A stretch of DNA of 14,280 nt from the NCBI GenBank assembly GCA_910577835.1, contig CAJTOU010000069.1:1-14280 (forward strand), in the 5' to 3' direction. Made by a program: the position numbers and the translations under genes. Source of the DNA: an uncultured Lachnospiraceae bacterium. GTDB lineage: Bacteria; Bacillota_A; Clostridia; Lachnospirales; Lachnospiraceae. The notes under the pieces were generated by a model. That model was not told the origin of the DNA. It was given only the letters and a program-made list of their open reading frames with translations, and did no database searches. Shown piece after piece: positions 1-5,155 of the stretch (position 1 is the first letter of the stretch; each line of letters starts with the position of its first letter).

Positions 1-710
1 AATTCCGTCTGCATTTCTCCCATTACCATCAAATCAAAATTTCCGTCATAGATGCTGCCGTCCTCCAAGCGGAAGCCGATCCCCTTAATGCCATTCATCC
101 TCTCTGCAGGAATTTTCTCATACAGCTCCATCGCTTCCCGCAATGTTTTCAGCCGCTCATGGTATTCCCCCAGAACAGGGAACTCCGTACATTCTGCCAC
201 ATAGAATGTAATGGTTGCCTCCTGCTCTGTCTGTTGGTTGTTTTTAGGGATCTCCATATGGCTCTGTTTTTCGTCCAGATATTCTTCCGCACTTTTTAAG
301 TATTCCTTCAACGTCCCCGTCTTTTCCCTAGAGATTGGATTGATGTCAACCGGGATGCCCGCTATCTTTAATCCATCCTCATGAAGCGCACTGAAAAAAG
401 CATCCTCCTTCAAATCGCCACTGTAAGACACCACCACATCTATATCCGAGCCTTCATGGTACAGCCCTTCTCTGGAACGGCTCCCATATACCCTTGTACC
501 AAGCAGCTCCACTTCCTCCGACAGTCCCATTTCATCAATCTGCGCCTGGGCATAGCAGAGTACGGTTTCCTCTATCCCTGCACGGCTCTGGCCGTTTAAC
601 GCAGGCTCCGGCTCTGTCATATCAGAAACCAGCGGCAGCTTCCCCTTCTCCGTTTCTTTCGCCTGTGCGTTCTGCAGATCTTCCAGTATGTCTGCTAAAC
701 TATTTTTCAT
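1..710 (-). CDS. Nucleotidyltransferase with LPD16-like domain, mobile-element cargo (partial, 3' end outside window)
   Basis: This reading frame starts at an ATG at 708-710 behind a GGAG ribosome site and stays open to the window edge, about 236 codons. After a low-complexity N-terminus (about residues 1-45), a minimal nucleotidyltransferase fold is visible. It has the GSRSRE signature followed ten residues later by SDIDVVV, which supplies two metal-binding aspartates. A third likely aspartate lies in GIPVDIN. From about residue 175 the motifs FYVAEC, GEYHERL, IPAERMNGI and GFRLEDGSIYDG match, from memory, the LPD16/YodL-type domains of large polyvalent proteins in Lachnospiraceae conjugative elements. 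The target of nucleotidyl transfer is unknown; an antitoxin or defence role is possible but not shown. It is transcribed away from the integrase module and probably belongs to a neighbouring integrated element. Family assignment is fairly sure, function is not. Confidence 0.8.
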   Translation of the reverse strand, partial: MKNSLADILEDLQNAQAKETEKGKLPLVSDMTEPEPALNGQSRAGIEETVLCYAQAQIDEMGLSEEVELLGTRVYGSRSREGLYHEGSDIDVVVSYSGDLKEDAFFSALHEDGLKIAGIPVDINPISREKTGTLKEYLKSAEEYLDEKQSHMEIPKNNQQTEQEATITFYVAECTEFPVLGEYHERLKTLREAMELYEKIPAERMNGIKGIGFRLEDGSIYDGNFDLMVMGEMQTE

Positions 711-814
711 ATCTATCTCCATTCCGCCGCCTTTCAGTTAGCGGCACAAATACAGTATAGAAAATATCTGATATGGAGGATAGTCTGCGACCTGCCACAC
801 ATATCCCAAAACGC

Positions 815-850
815 AAAAAAGGCTCTAAGAGTTTCTTTCCTCTTAAAGCC
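815..850 (-). terminator. Rho-independent terminator
   Basis: Read on the minus strand, GGCTTTAAGAG pairs with CTCTTAGAGCC (11 pairs including one G-U) around an 8-nt loop and is followed directly by six T (815-820). It could end transcription coming from the metG fragment, or act as a leader attenuator about 105 bases before the LPD16 gene. Confidence 0.75.
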
Positions 851-944
851 TTTCCCATAATTCTCATATTTCTTTGTTCAAAATCCAATAGCTCTGTATG
901 AAATTTGCGATTTTTTTACCTCTGCACAACTTTCTGCATCGAAT

Positions 945-970
945 GGCGTAAGTTTGGCGTAAAGGCGTAA
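945..970. repeat. Triple GGCGTAA repeat
   Basis: The heptamer GGCGTAA occurs at 945-951, 956-962 and 964-970. The last copy is part of a 12-mer (961-972, AAAGGCGTAAAT) that recurs exactly but inverted at 1522-1533, on the other side of the metG fragment. Such clustered repeats near an integrase may be protein-binding arms; that role is inferred. Confidence 0.5.
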
Positions 971-1015
971 ATCAGACTCCTAAAAACATTGATGTTTTTT
1001 ATCCTGCCTTCCGCC

Positions 1016-1474
1016 TTAATACAGCTTCGCCCCCGCCGGGATATGGTCGTCCACCATCAGAAGATGAAGCCTTTCCTCCCCTTCTTCCTCATGGACTGCG
1101 CTTATTATCATTCCGCAGGAATCAATCCCCATCATAGCCCTCGGCGGAAGATTTGTAATGGCAATCAACGTCTTACCAATCAACTCCTCCGGCTCATAAT
1201 AAGGGTGAATCCCGCTTAAAATCGTGCGTTCCCTATCCGTCCCGTCATCCAGAGTAAACTGTAACAGCTTCTTACTCTTAGGCACGGCAACACATTCTTT
1301 TACCTTTACCGCCCTGAAATCCGACTTACTAAACGTCTCAAAATCCACACAATCCGAGAACAGCGGCTCGATTTCCACCTTGGAGAAATCAATCACTTCC
1401 TTCGCCGCTTCAACAGCCTTCTTCTCCGCCTTCTCTTGACCTTTTTTAACCTCAGAACCACCCAGGGACTTCAT
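1016..1474 (-). pseudogene. metG: Orphan C-terminal tRNA-binding domain of methionyl-tRNA synthetase (metG 3' fragment)
   Basis: The 152 codons match the end of bacterial MetG. Residues 1-45 are a charged linker (KKGQEKAEKKAVEAAKE), and residues 45-152 form the OB-fold tRNA-binding domain, with SDFRAVKVKEC, VPKSKKLLQF, ILSGIHPYYEPEELIGK, ITNLPPRAMMGIDSCGM and a C-terminal IPAGAKLY. Full MetG is about 650 residues, so the Rossmann catalytic core (HIGH and KMSKS) and the anticodon domain are absent. No ribosome site precedes the ATG at 1472-1474, and an in-frame TGA lies 15 bases before it. This fits a gene cut in its linker rather than a designed free-standing protein. It lies between an element cargo gene and an integrase, so a recombination junction or att-linked fragment is likely. 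A working CsaA-like or MetG-beta-like protein is less likely but not excluded. Confidence 0.72.
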
Positions 1475-1500
1475 TGTCGGGAATACTATTCAACTTCAAG

Positions 1501-1573
1501 CATTATCATGTATTATCCTGTATTTACGCCTTTTCCAACAGTTTGCATCAATGCATTATCACGCATTATTATG
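1501..1573. repeat. Decamer iterons beyond int (putative arm-type integrase sites)
   Basis: Four related decamers are arranged as two head-to-tail pairs: CATTATCATG (1501) with TATTATCCTG (1511), and CATTATCACG (1554) with CATTATTATG (1564). Within each pair the spacing is exactly 10 bp, one helical turn. Related decamers CATTATCACA (4936) and AATTATTATG (4973) lie at the far side of the module. Tn916 integrase binds direct repeats of this kind near both ends of its element through its N-terminal domain; the same role here is inferred. Confidence 0.5.
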
Positions 1574-1629
1574 TACTGTCATTTCAAAATTCGTTGCAAT
1601 TTTGTTGCAAAAACTCTTTTTTGTTACAT

Positions 1630-1648
1630 GAGTCCCACCCAAGGACTC
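1630..1648 (-). other. Hairpin just downstream of the integrase gene
   Basis: GAGTCC (1630-1635) and GGACTC (1643-1648) form a perfect 6-bp inverted repeat with a 7-nt spacer, starting 4 bases after the int stop codon on the minus strand. No clean T-tract follows directly, so it is a weak terminator candidate or an mRNA 3' stabiliser. Confidence 0.4.
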
Positions 1649-1652
1649 TTTC

Positions 1653-2894
1653 CTAAAATACATCGTATTTTTGTGCTAAATTCTTCATTGATTCCGTTTT
1701 TTTCATGTCTGTAACTTCGGCATATATATCCATCGTGGTTTCTATGTTCGCATGCCCCATAATGGACTGGATTACCTTGATATTGGTTTCCTGTTCACAG
1801 AACCTTGTGCAAAAGGTATGCCTCAAGTGGTGACAGGAGAAATGTGGCAATATAACCGGCTGCCTTTTCTCTCTTTTCGCTTTCAACACTTCCTCCGCAT
1901 TATAATTCTCTGAAATACGCCGAATCGTCCGGTTGACTGTCTGAGGATTATGTACGTTCCCAAAACGGTTGCAGAACACAAACCCTGTCATTCCATCAAT
2001 CTCCGTGCAGTTGAATCCATTCTCTTTCTGTGCTTCGTGTTCCTCCTGAAAAGCATCATACACCGCATCCATCATCGGAATTACCCGGATACCGGCTTCC
2101 GTCTTTGGCAAGGACACCTGTAAAACACTCCGCCGCTTTTTTGCACCATCCATTGGATAATACACAACACTGTGATTTATACTTATTGTCCTGTTTTCAA
2201 AATCCAGATCCTGCCATCTCAAGCCGATGATCTCACCAATCCGTCCACCTGTTCCAAGTAGCACCGTAAATAAAGGCGCCCAATGGCAATATATCGGATT
2301 GTTCCTGGTGTATTCCATAAATGCTCTCTGCTGCTCTAATGACAATGCATGTCTGACACCATGATTCCTTCCCGGCTTCTTCTTGACCTGTGCCATAGCT
2401 CCGTCACTGGGATTGACACGGATGATTGCATCCCGGACTGCAAGCTGGAATGTTGGATGTAGCACCGTATGAATGGTTTCCAATGTGTTAATCTGCAGAT
2501 TTTTCTCATTCAGCAGATGATAATAAAAATACAATACATCGGAATACTTAATCTCCCCTATCTTCCGCTTCCCAAATTCCGCCCTTACAAAATGGTCATA
2601 CATATATTTGTAATTCGTATATGTTGTTTTCCGCAAGTCAGTTTTCGTTGATATGTAACGGTCAAAGACAAAATTCAAGTCTGCGTTTCCTGCGGCATAA
2701 ACATCTAGGCCGTCAAGCTGATCTTTCAGCAACTTATCCTCTTTTTCACGAAGCGTCCGCAAATCATTTGCGTAAATGTAACGTCTTTTTCCATAAGGAT
2801 CAGTATATGTGTACATATACCTCATATCCTCTGTCCGTTGGCTTTCCCCTTTCCTTAAAGCCCTGCCCTTATTATCTTTTCTTGCTTTTGCCAT
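1653..2894 (-). CDS. int: Tn916-family tyrosine recombinase (integrase)
   Basis: This 413-residue site-specific recombinase catalyses integration and excision of a mobile element through a covalent phosphotyrosine intermediate. Residues 1-60 (YMYTYTDPYGKRRYIYA) resemble the arm-binding N-terminal domain of Tn916 Int. About 75-165 is the core-binding domain and 185-405 the catalytic domain. The full active-site set is present: R218 (GTGGRIGE), K264 (SLPKTEAG), H355 and R358 (HHLRHTF), H381 (GHANIETT) and nucleophile Y391 (MDIYAEVT). Length is normal for the family (about 400), so it appears intact. The ATG has an AAGGAG site 6 bases upstream. It lies 46 bases downstream of a small ribbon-helix-helix gene and is probably co-transcribed with it. 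Gene order sigma, HTH, xis, int matches the right end of Tn916/Tn1549-type elements. Confidence 0.95.
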   Translation of the reverse strand: MAKARKDNKGRALRKGESQRTEDMRYMYTYTDPYGKRRYIYANDLRTLREKEDKLLKDQLDGLDVYAAGNADLNFVFDRYISTKTDLRKTTYTNYKYMYDHFVRAEFGKRKIGEIKYSDVLYFYYHLLNEKNLQINTLETIHTVLHPTFQLAVRDAIIRVNPSDGAMAQVKKKPGRNHGVRHALSLEQQRAFMEYTRNNPIYCHWAPLFTVLLGTGGRIGEIIGLRWQDLDFENRTISINHSVVYYPMDGAKKRRSVLQVSLPKTEAGIRVIPMMDAVYDAFQEEHEAQKENGFNCTEIDGMTGFVFCNRFGNVHNPQTVNRTIRRISENYNAEEVLKAKREKRQPVILPHFSCHHLRHTFCTRFCEQETNIKVIQSIMGHANIETTMDIYAEVTDMKKTESMKNLAQKYDVF

Positions 2895-2940
2895 CTCTGC
2901 TCCTTCATTAATGGAAAGAGATTCTGCAGCACTTCAAGCA

Positions 2941-3108
2941 TTACGGATTCTGGTATAATAACTCTATTCCTTTTAGCAATGCTTGTGTCATGGTCATATT
3001 ATGACTGGCAGCATACTTAATGAACTTTTCGTATTCACTATCGGAAAGCCGGATTGTTATTGACTTCAACTTAGGAGACTCTTTTTTAGGTCTCCCGATT
3101 TTCGCCAT
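2941..3108 (-). CDS. Small ribbon-helix-helix (CopG/Arc-type) DNA-binding protein
   Basis: This 55-residue protein starts MAKIGRPKKES, a basic tail typical of RHH proteins with a GRPKK stretch. A beta strand KSITIRLSD (residues 15-23) is followed by two helices (SEYEKFIKYAASHN and TMTQALLKGIELLY). The pattern xIxIRL followed by sequence rich in S, D and E is the classic MetJ/Arc fold, which binds DNA as a dimer through paired beta strands. A GGAGG site lies 9 bases before the ATG, and a near-consensus promoter with two palindromic sites lies upstream, so it is very likely autoregulated. It precedes int by 46 bases and probably controls integrase expression. An antitoxin role is also possible, but no toxin is encoded next to it. 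Function is inferred; the existence of the gene is well supported. Confidence 0.82.
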   Translation of the reverse strand: MAKIGRPKKESPKLKSITIRLSDSEYEKFIKYAASHNMTMTQALLKGIELLYQNP

Positions 3109-3138
3109 CTATATGCACCTCCATTCATAACTAAGTCT

Positions 3139-3167
3139 ATTATAATTTCTGTAAGACAAAAAGTCAA
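3139..3167 (-). promoter_or_regulatory. Strong sigma-A promoter for the RHH-int pair
   Basis: On the minus strand the -35 element TTGACT (3162-3167) is separated by exactly 17 bases from a perfect -10 TATAAT (3139-3144). The start point would fall near 3131-3133, about 25 bases before the RHH start codon. This near-consensus promoter lies between xis and the RHH gene, so int can be expressed without xis. Confidence 0.85.
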
Positions 3168-3187
3168 GTGTTTTTGTCCGACAAAAA
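3146..3187. promoter_or_regulatory. Two related operator-like palindromes at the RHH-int promoter
   Basis: The upstream site (3171-3187) is TTTTTGTC-c-GACAAAAA, a perfect 8-bp inverted repeat around one base. The second site (3146-3162) matches it at 14 of 17 positions and fills the spacer between -35 and -10. The sites start 25 bp apart. A repressor bound to the spacer site would block RNA polymerase; the adjacent RHH protein is the natural candidate. Confidence 0.65.
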
Positions 3188-3213
3188 TATTTTTTCAGAA
3201 TCTCTTCATTTGA

Positions 3214-3402
3214 CTATCCTCTAACTCTAAATGTTTCTAAATATTCTTCAAAAATATCGCAATTTACCAATACCAGCTTATCCAATTTATAGATTGCATT
3301 TGCATCTTTTGCCATCTGCTCGAACTTTCTCTGGCACATACTGTATAGCTCTGCGCCCTCCTTGTATCTGACAAACCGTTTCTTATTTATATTACGTGGC
3401 AT
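3214..3402 (-). CDS. xis: Xis-like excisionase, DUF6462 type
   Basis: This 62-residue basic protein (KRFVRYKEGAELYSMCQRKF, then a likely recognition helix and a wing with LVLVNCDIFEEYLETF) fits the DUF6462 / small excisionase group found beside Tn916-like integrases in Clostridia. Such proteins are short winged-helix factors that bind near element ends and bias Int toward excision. The RYKEGAELYSM start resembles the MerR-like 'entry' helix of the family. It has a GGGAGGG ribosome site 6 bases before the ATG. Its stop codon precedes the RHH-int promoter, so it is upstream in the same direction but can be expressed separately from int. Family recognition is from memory of the motif, and excisionase activity is inferred from position. 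Confidence 0.75.
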   Translation of the reverse strand: MPRNINKKRFVRYKEGAELYSMCQRKFEQMAKDANAIYKLDKLVLVNCDIFEEYLETFRVRG

Positions 3403-3842
3403 TTTCTACCCTCCCTTCTTCAAAAATTTTATCCTGCAGGCGGCTGTGGGGAAACAGCGCTATTTGCCATAACTTATGGAAAAGACTGCCAATGACAGAC
3501 TTTCTGTAAGAATCACAATCTTTTCAGACCGGAGCAGCTTACCTCCGGAAGTATTATTGTCAGAAACAGCATCTCCGCTGCAAAGTCCCTATCTCTTTGC
3601 CAATAACCAAATATCTTTCGCTCGTACCTTTACTTCAATGTCCACATCAACATTCCCTCGTTTTCAATATCTGCCACTTTACGACATTGTGTCGCAAAGT
3701 GACAGATACAGATAGTCATGGCGTATTCGTTAAATAGCTCCACTGCTTCATACGTCCTGCAGGATTCTCAATATGAAATTGTCAAGGTACACTTGTCTGT
3801 TTCATTCCTGATGGATAGAAAGGGTTATTCTACCTGGCATTA
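3403..3842. other. 440-base noncoding control region between HTH gene and xis
   Basis: No credible gene is seen. Frames on the plus strand (3476-3715, 3718-3924) lack ribosome sites and recognisable content. The region carries several dyads: CCATAA-c-TTATGG (3467-3479), CCGGAG-n8-CTCCGG (about 3529-3548) and the 41-bp palindrome at 3668-3708. CCTGCAGG occurs near 3433, and TCCTGCAGGA occurs around 3756. It is long for an element this compact and is probably regulatory or a recombination or transfer site. Confidence 0.55.
3668..3708. repeat. 41-bp near-perfect palindrome
   Basis: Arms of 19 bases (3668-3686 and 3690-3708) pair at 17 positions around a TTG spacer. The mismatches are 3674/3702 and 3681/3695. 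The inner core is CGACA-ttg-TGTCG and the outer ends are TATCTG / CAGATA. No T-tract follows on either strand, so it is not a typical terminator. Options are a dimer operator, a site for an element protein, or a folded DNA/RNA element such as a transfer-origin hairpin. Confidence 0.7.
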
Positions 3843-4082
3843 TCAGACCTGGATTTTAAAATCCAGAATTTTTGTTATAAGCTTTGTTTCCAGCCTTCGT
3901 TTCATATACTCATCCGTCATATAATGCTCATGCCCAAATTCATCCTTAAATTTTCTTCTGCACCTGGCATTGATATACGGCTGAAAATAGGAAATGATCT
4001 GGTTGATAGAATCAGCGTCACCCTGTATCGCTGCCTGAATCACTTCAAATTCAATCGGCTCCTTGTATTTCTTGCTTTCCAT
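3843..4082 (-). CDS. Helix-turn-helix (HTH_16) conjugative-element protein
   Basis: This 79-residue protein has the IEFEVIQAAIQGDADSINQIISYFQPYINARC N-terminal region and the LETKLITKILDF C-terminal helix typical of the HTH_16 family (Tn916 orf8-like). These proteins pair with a small sigma-like partner in Tn916/Tn1549-type elements. Residues 9-35 resemble the first helices of sigma-like HTH proteins ('a-a-x-G-d-x-x-A-l-x-x-i-i-x-x-y-x-p-y'). The ATG at 4080-4082 lies 5 bases after the stop of the sigma-like gene, and its GGAG site lies inside the end of that gene, so the two are translationally linked. The last codons form a perfect 18-bp palindrome (3849-3866, CTGGATTTTAAAATCCAG). A role in element gene control is inferred. 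Confidence 0.82.
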   Translation of the reverse strand: MESKKYKEPIEFEVIQAAIQGDADSINQIISYFQPYINARCRRKFKDEFGHEHYMTDEYMKRRLETKLITKILDFKIQV

Positions 4083-4087
4083 ATGTA

Positions 4088-4498
4088 TTACTCCAAAATA
4101 TCCTTTAACATCCGCAAAGATTCTGCTTTGTGATAATGTACGGTACTTTGCACCAGATGATAGTAGTCTGCAATTTCCTGTTCCGTCATTTCCAGAAAAA
4201 AAGCCATAAGTATAATCATGCGTTTCCGTTCCGGAAGTTTTTTCAGGGCATTGCTGATATCTTCATCACGGACTGGCACATCTATATCCATTACCTGGAA
4301 GTAGTGCATTTCCAGCAAATCATCATATGCACTTAGTTGATTTTCCTGCTCCGGTGTCAAATCTGAAAAACATACTTCTCGTTCACGTTGTCTTTCCAAC
4401 TGCCGGAGATAGTACAATGCTTCTCCTTCCATAACCTTAATGCAATACTTACAGAATTTTCTTCGCACAATGTCTTGTTCCTGTTTACTCAGCTTCAA
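4088..4498 (-). CDS. Small sigma-70-like protein of a conjugative element (region 4)
   Basis: This 136-residue protein has a sigma-70 region 4 helix-turn-helix at about 80-133 (ISNALKKLPERKRMIILM, then MTEQEIADYYHL and VQSTVHYHKAESLRML), the part that contacts -35 elements. Regions 2 and 3 are absent, as in the orf7-type proteins of Tn916/Tn1549 elements. The start is a TTG at 4496-4498, chosen because an extended ribosome site GGAGGTGATC lies 4-5 bases upstream. That site is complementary to essentially the whole anti-SD of 16S rRNA. The next gene follows after 5 bases. It probably helps switch element genes on; the binding target is unknown. The tandem 0A-like boxes lie about 190 bases upstream of its start. 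Confidence 0.85.
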   Translation of the reverse strand: MKLSKQEQDIVRRKFCKYCIKVMEGEALYYLRQLERQREREVCFSDLTPEQENQLSAYDDLLEMHYFQVMDIDVPVRDEDISNALKKLPERKRMIILMAFFLEMTEQEIADYYHLVQSTVHYHKAESLRMLKDILE

Positions 4499-4515
4499 AG
4501 GGGATCACCTCCCCT
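4499..4515 (-). promoter_or_regulatory. Extended SD inside a small hairpin before a TTG start
   Basis: The minus strand reads AGGGGAGGTGATCCCCT. GGAGGTGATC can pair with about ten bases of the 16S 3' end. The same stretch has 5-bp complementary ends (4499-4503 with 4511-4515) that would place part of the ribosome site in a stem. A very strong site with a weak TTG start suggests tuned translation of the sigma-like gene. Confidence 0.55.
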
Positions 4516-4571
4516 CTGCATGAAAGCCGTAGTAAAAAGTGCCTGATTCTCCCTTTCATACCTAGGAGAAC

Positions 4572-4587
4572 TATTTTTGCAAAAATA
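4572..4587. promoter_or_regulatory. 16-bp perfect palindrome upstream of the sigma-like gene
   Basis: TATTTTTGCAAAAATA is fully self-complementary and lies about 75 bases before the sigma-like start codon. It may be an operator for a dimeric regulator. AT-rich composition makes short palindromes more likely by chance. Confidence 0.35.
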
Positions 4588-4687
4588 ATCGAATTTTAAA
4601 AAGTTTATTATTCTTTTTTTACATAAATCCTTACCCTCTCCATCAATTTTGTATTGTTGAATAAAAGGAGATTGGCATTTGGTACTG

Positions 4688-4704
4688 TGTCGAAAAATGT
4701 CGAA
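4688..4704 (+). promoter_or_regulatory. Tandem Spo0A-type boxes (TGTCGAA x2)
   Basis: TGTCGAA occurs at 4688-4694 and again at 4698-4704, exactly 10 bp apart, with an AAA spacer. TGNCGAA is the Spo0A box, and this tandem 10-bp arrangement is the one at the B. subtilis abrB promoter. The pair lies between a bidirectional terminator and the sigma-like gene, so it falls in that gene's upstream region. Binding by Spo0A is inferred from motif and geometry alone. Confidence 0.5.
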
Positions 4705-4711
4705 AAAAAAT

Positions 4712-4749
4712 AAAACACCAAGATGCTTACCTTGCTTCTTGGTGTTTTT
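4712..4749. terminator. Bidirectional rho-independent terminator
   Basis: AAAACACCAAGA (4712-4723) pairs perfectly with TCTTGGTGTTTT (4737-4748) over 12 bp around a 13-nt loop, with T-runs on either strand's 3' side. It isolates the sigma/HTH/xis/int module from transcription entering from the right. Confidence 0.85.
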
Positions 4750-5117
4750 CATTTTTAGTTTATAAAATATACTATTGTACTGTTTTGAACAATATCTCTC
4801 GCTACTATTAAAGAATATAATCACCCATGAATTAACTCCCACATCATAACACAGATAGTTGCTCAAAAACCCCATTAGGGATACACATAATAAATCTCAA
4901 CTCTCACCTATGTTATATATACCACAAAGGAATGCCATTATCACAATTCGAACGATAAAGTATATTGAAATGAATTATTATGTACATAGACAAATTATAT
5001 TGCTTTGGAAATCGTATTTGTACTGCCATAACGAGCTGTCACCTTATCCGTCAGGAATTGGTAGGTCTTCATGGATTAACCTTCAAAACAATTGAGCAGA
5101 AATGAAAAGATATCTCC

Positions 5118-5152
5118 AAAAGCCCGTAAACATTACTGTCTACGGGCTTTTT
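5118..5152. terminator. Terminator of the SBP-permease-GH172 operon
   Basis: AAAAGCCCGTA (5118-5128) and TACGGGCTTTT (5141-5151) form an 11-bp stem with a 12-nt loop. The minus-strand hairpin begins 4 bases after the GH172 stop codon and ends in a T-run (AAAA at 5118-5121 on the plus strand, preceded by CC). T-runs on both sides make it potentially bidirectional. Confidence 0.85.
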
Positions 5153-5155
5153 CTT

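Larger units (their letters stand above)
711..1015. other. Intergenic region between LPD16 gene and metG fragment
   Basis: These 305 bases hold no convincing gene. They contain a terminator hairpin on the minus strand (821-850), three copies of GGCGTAA (945-970) and a short palindrome AAAAACAT-tg-ATGTTTTT (982-999) just past the metG fragment stop codon. A TTG-initiated 62-codon frame (700-888, minus) crosses the terminator and has no clear ribosome site, so it is not called as a gene. Confidence 0.6.
4499..5155. other. 657-base noncoding junction between mobile module and sugar locus
   Basis: No credible gene lies here. It holds the sigma-gene leader, the 16-bp palindrome, the tandem 0A-type boxes, the terminator at 4712-4749 and an imperfect dyad (4773-4794). 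It also holds two decamers related to those beyond int (4936-4945, 4973-4982) and the GH172 operon terminator at 5118-5152. A 126-codon minus frame (4495-4875) crosses the terminator and is judged spurious. The right end of the integrated element probably lies between about 4980 and 5070, but no clear core direct repeat was found by eye. Confidence 0.5.

Noticed and set aside
700..888. 62-codon TTG-started frame overlapping the LPD16 gene start
   Set aside because: No convincing ribosome site, and a good terminator hairpin with its T-run lies inside it. A leader peptide remains possible but unsupported.
1501..1648. CRISPR-like array beyond int
   Set aside because: The repeats are 10-bp decamers in phased pairs with no unique spacers of constant length and no cas genes nearby. 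Integrase-type binding sites fit better.
3476..3924. Plus-strand frames in the control region between xis and the HTH gene
   Set aside because: No ribosome sites, no family resemblance, and they overlap the palindromes and the 3' end of the HTH gene.
4495..4875. 126-codon open frame on the minus strand ending at the sigma-like gene start
   Set aside because: It runs through the bidirectional terminator and the tandem 0A-type boxes, has no recognisable domain and has an amino-acid mix typical of translated AT-rich noncoding DNA.
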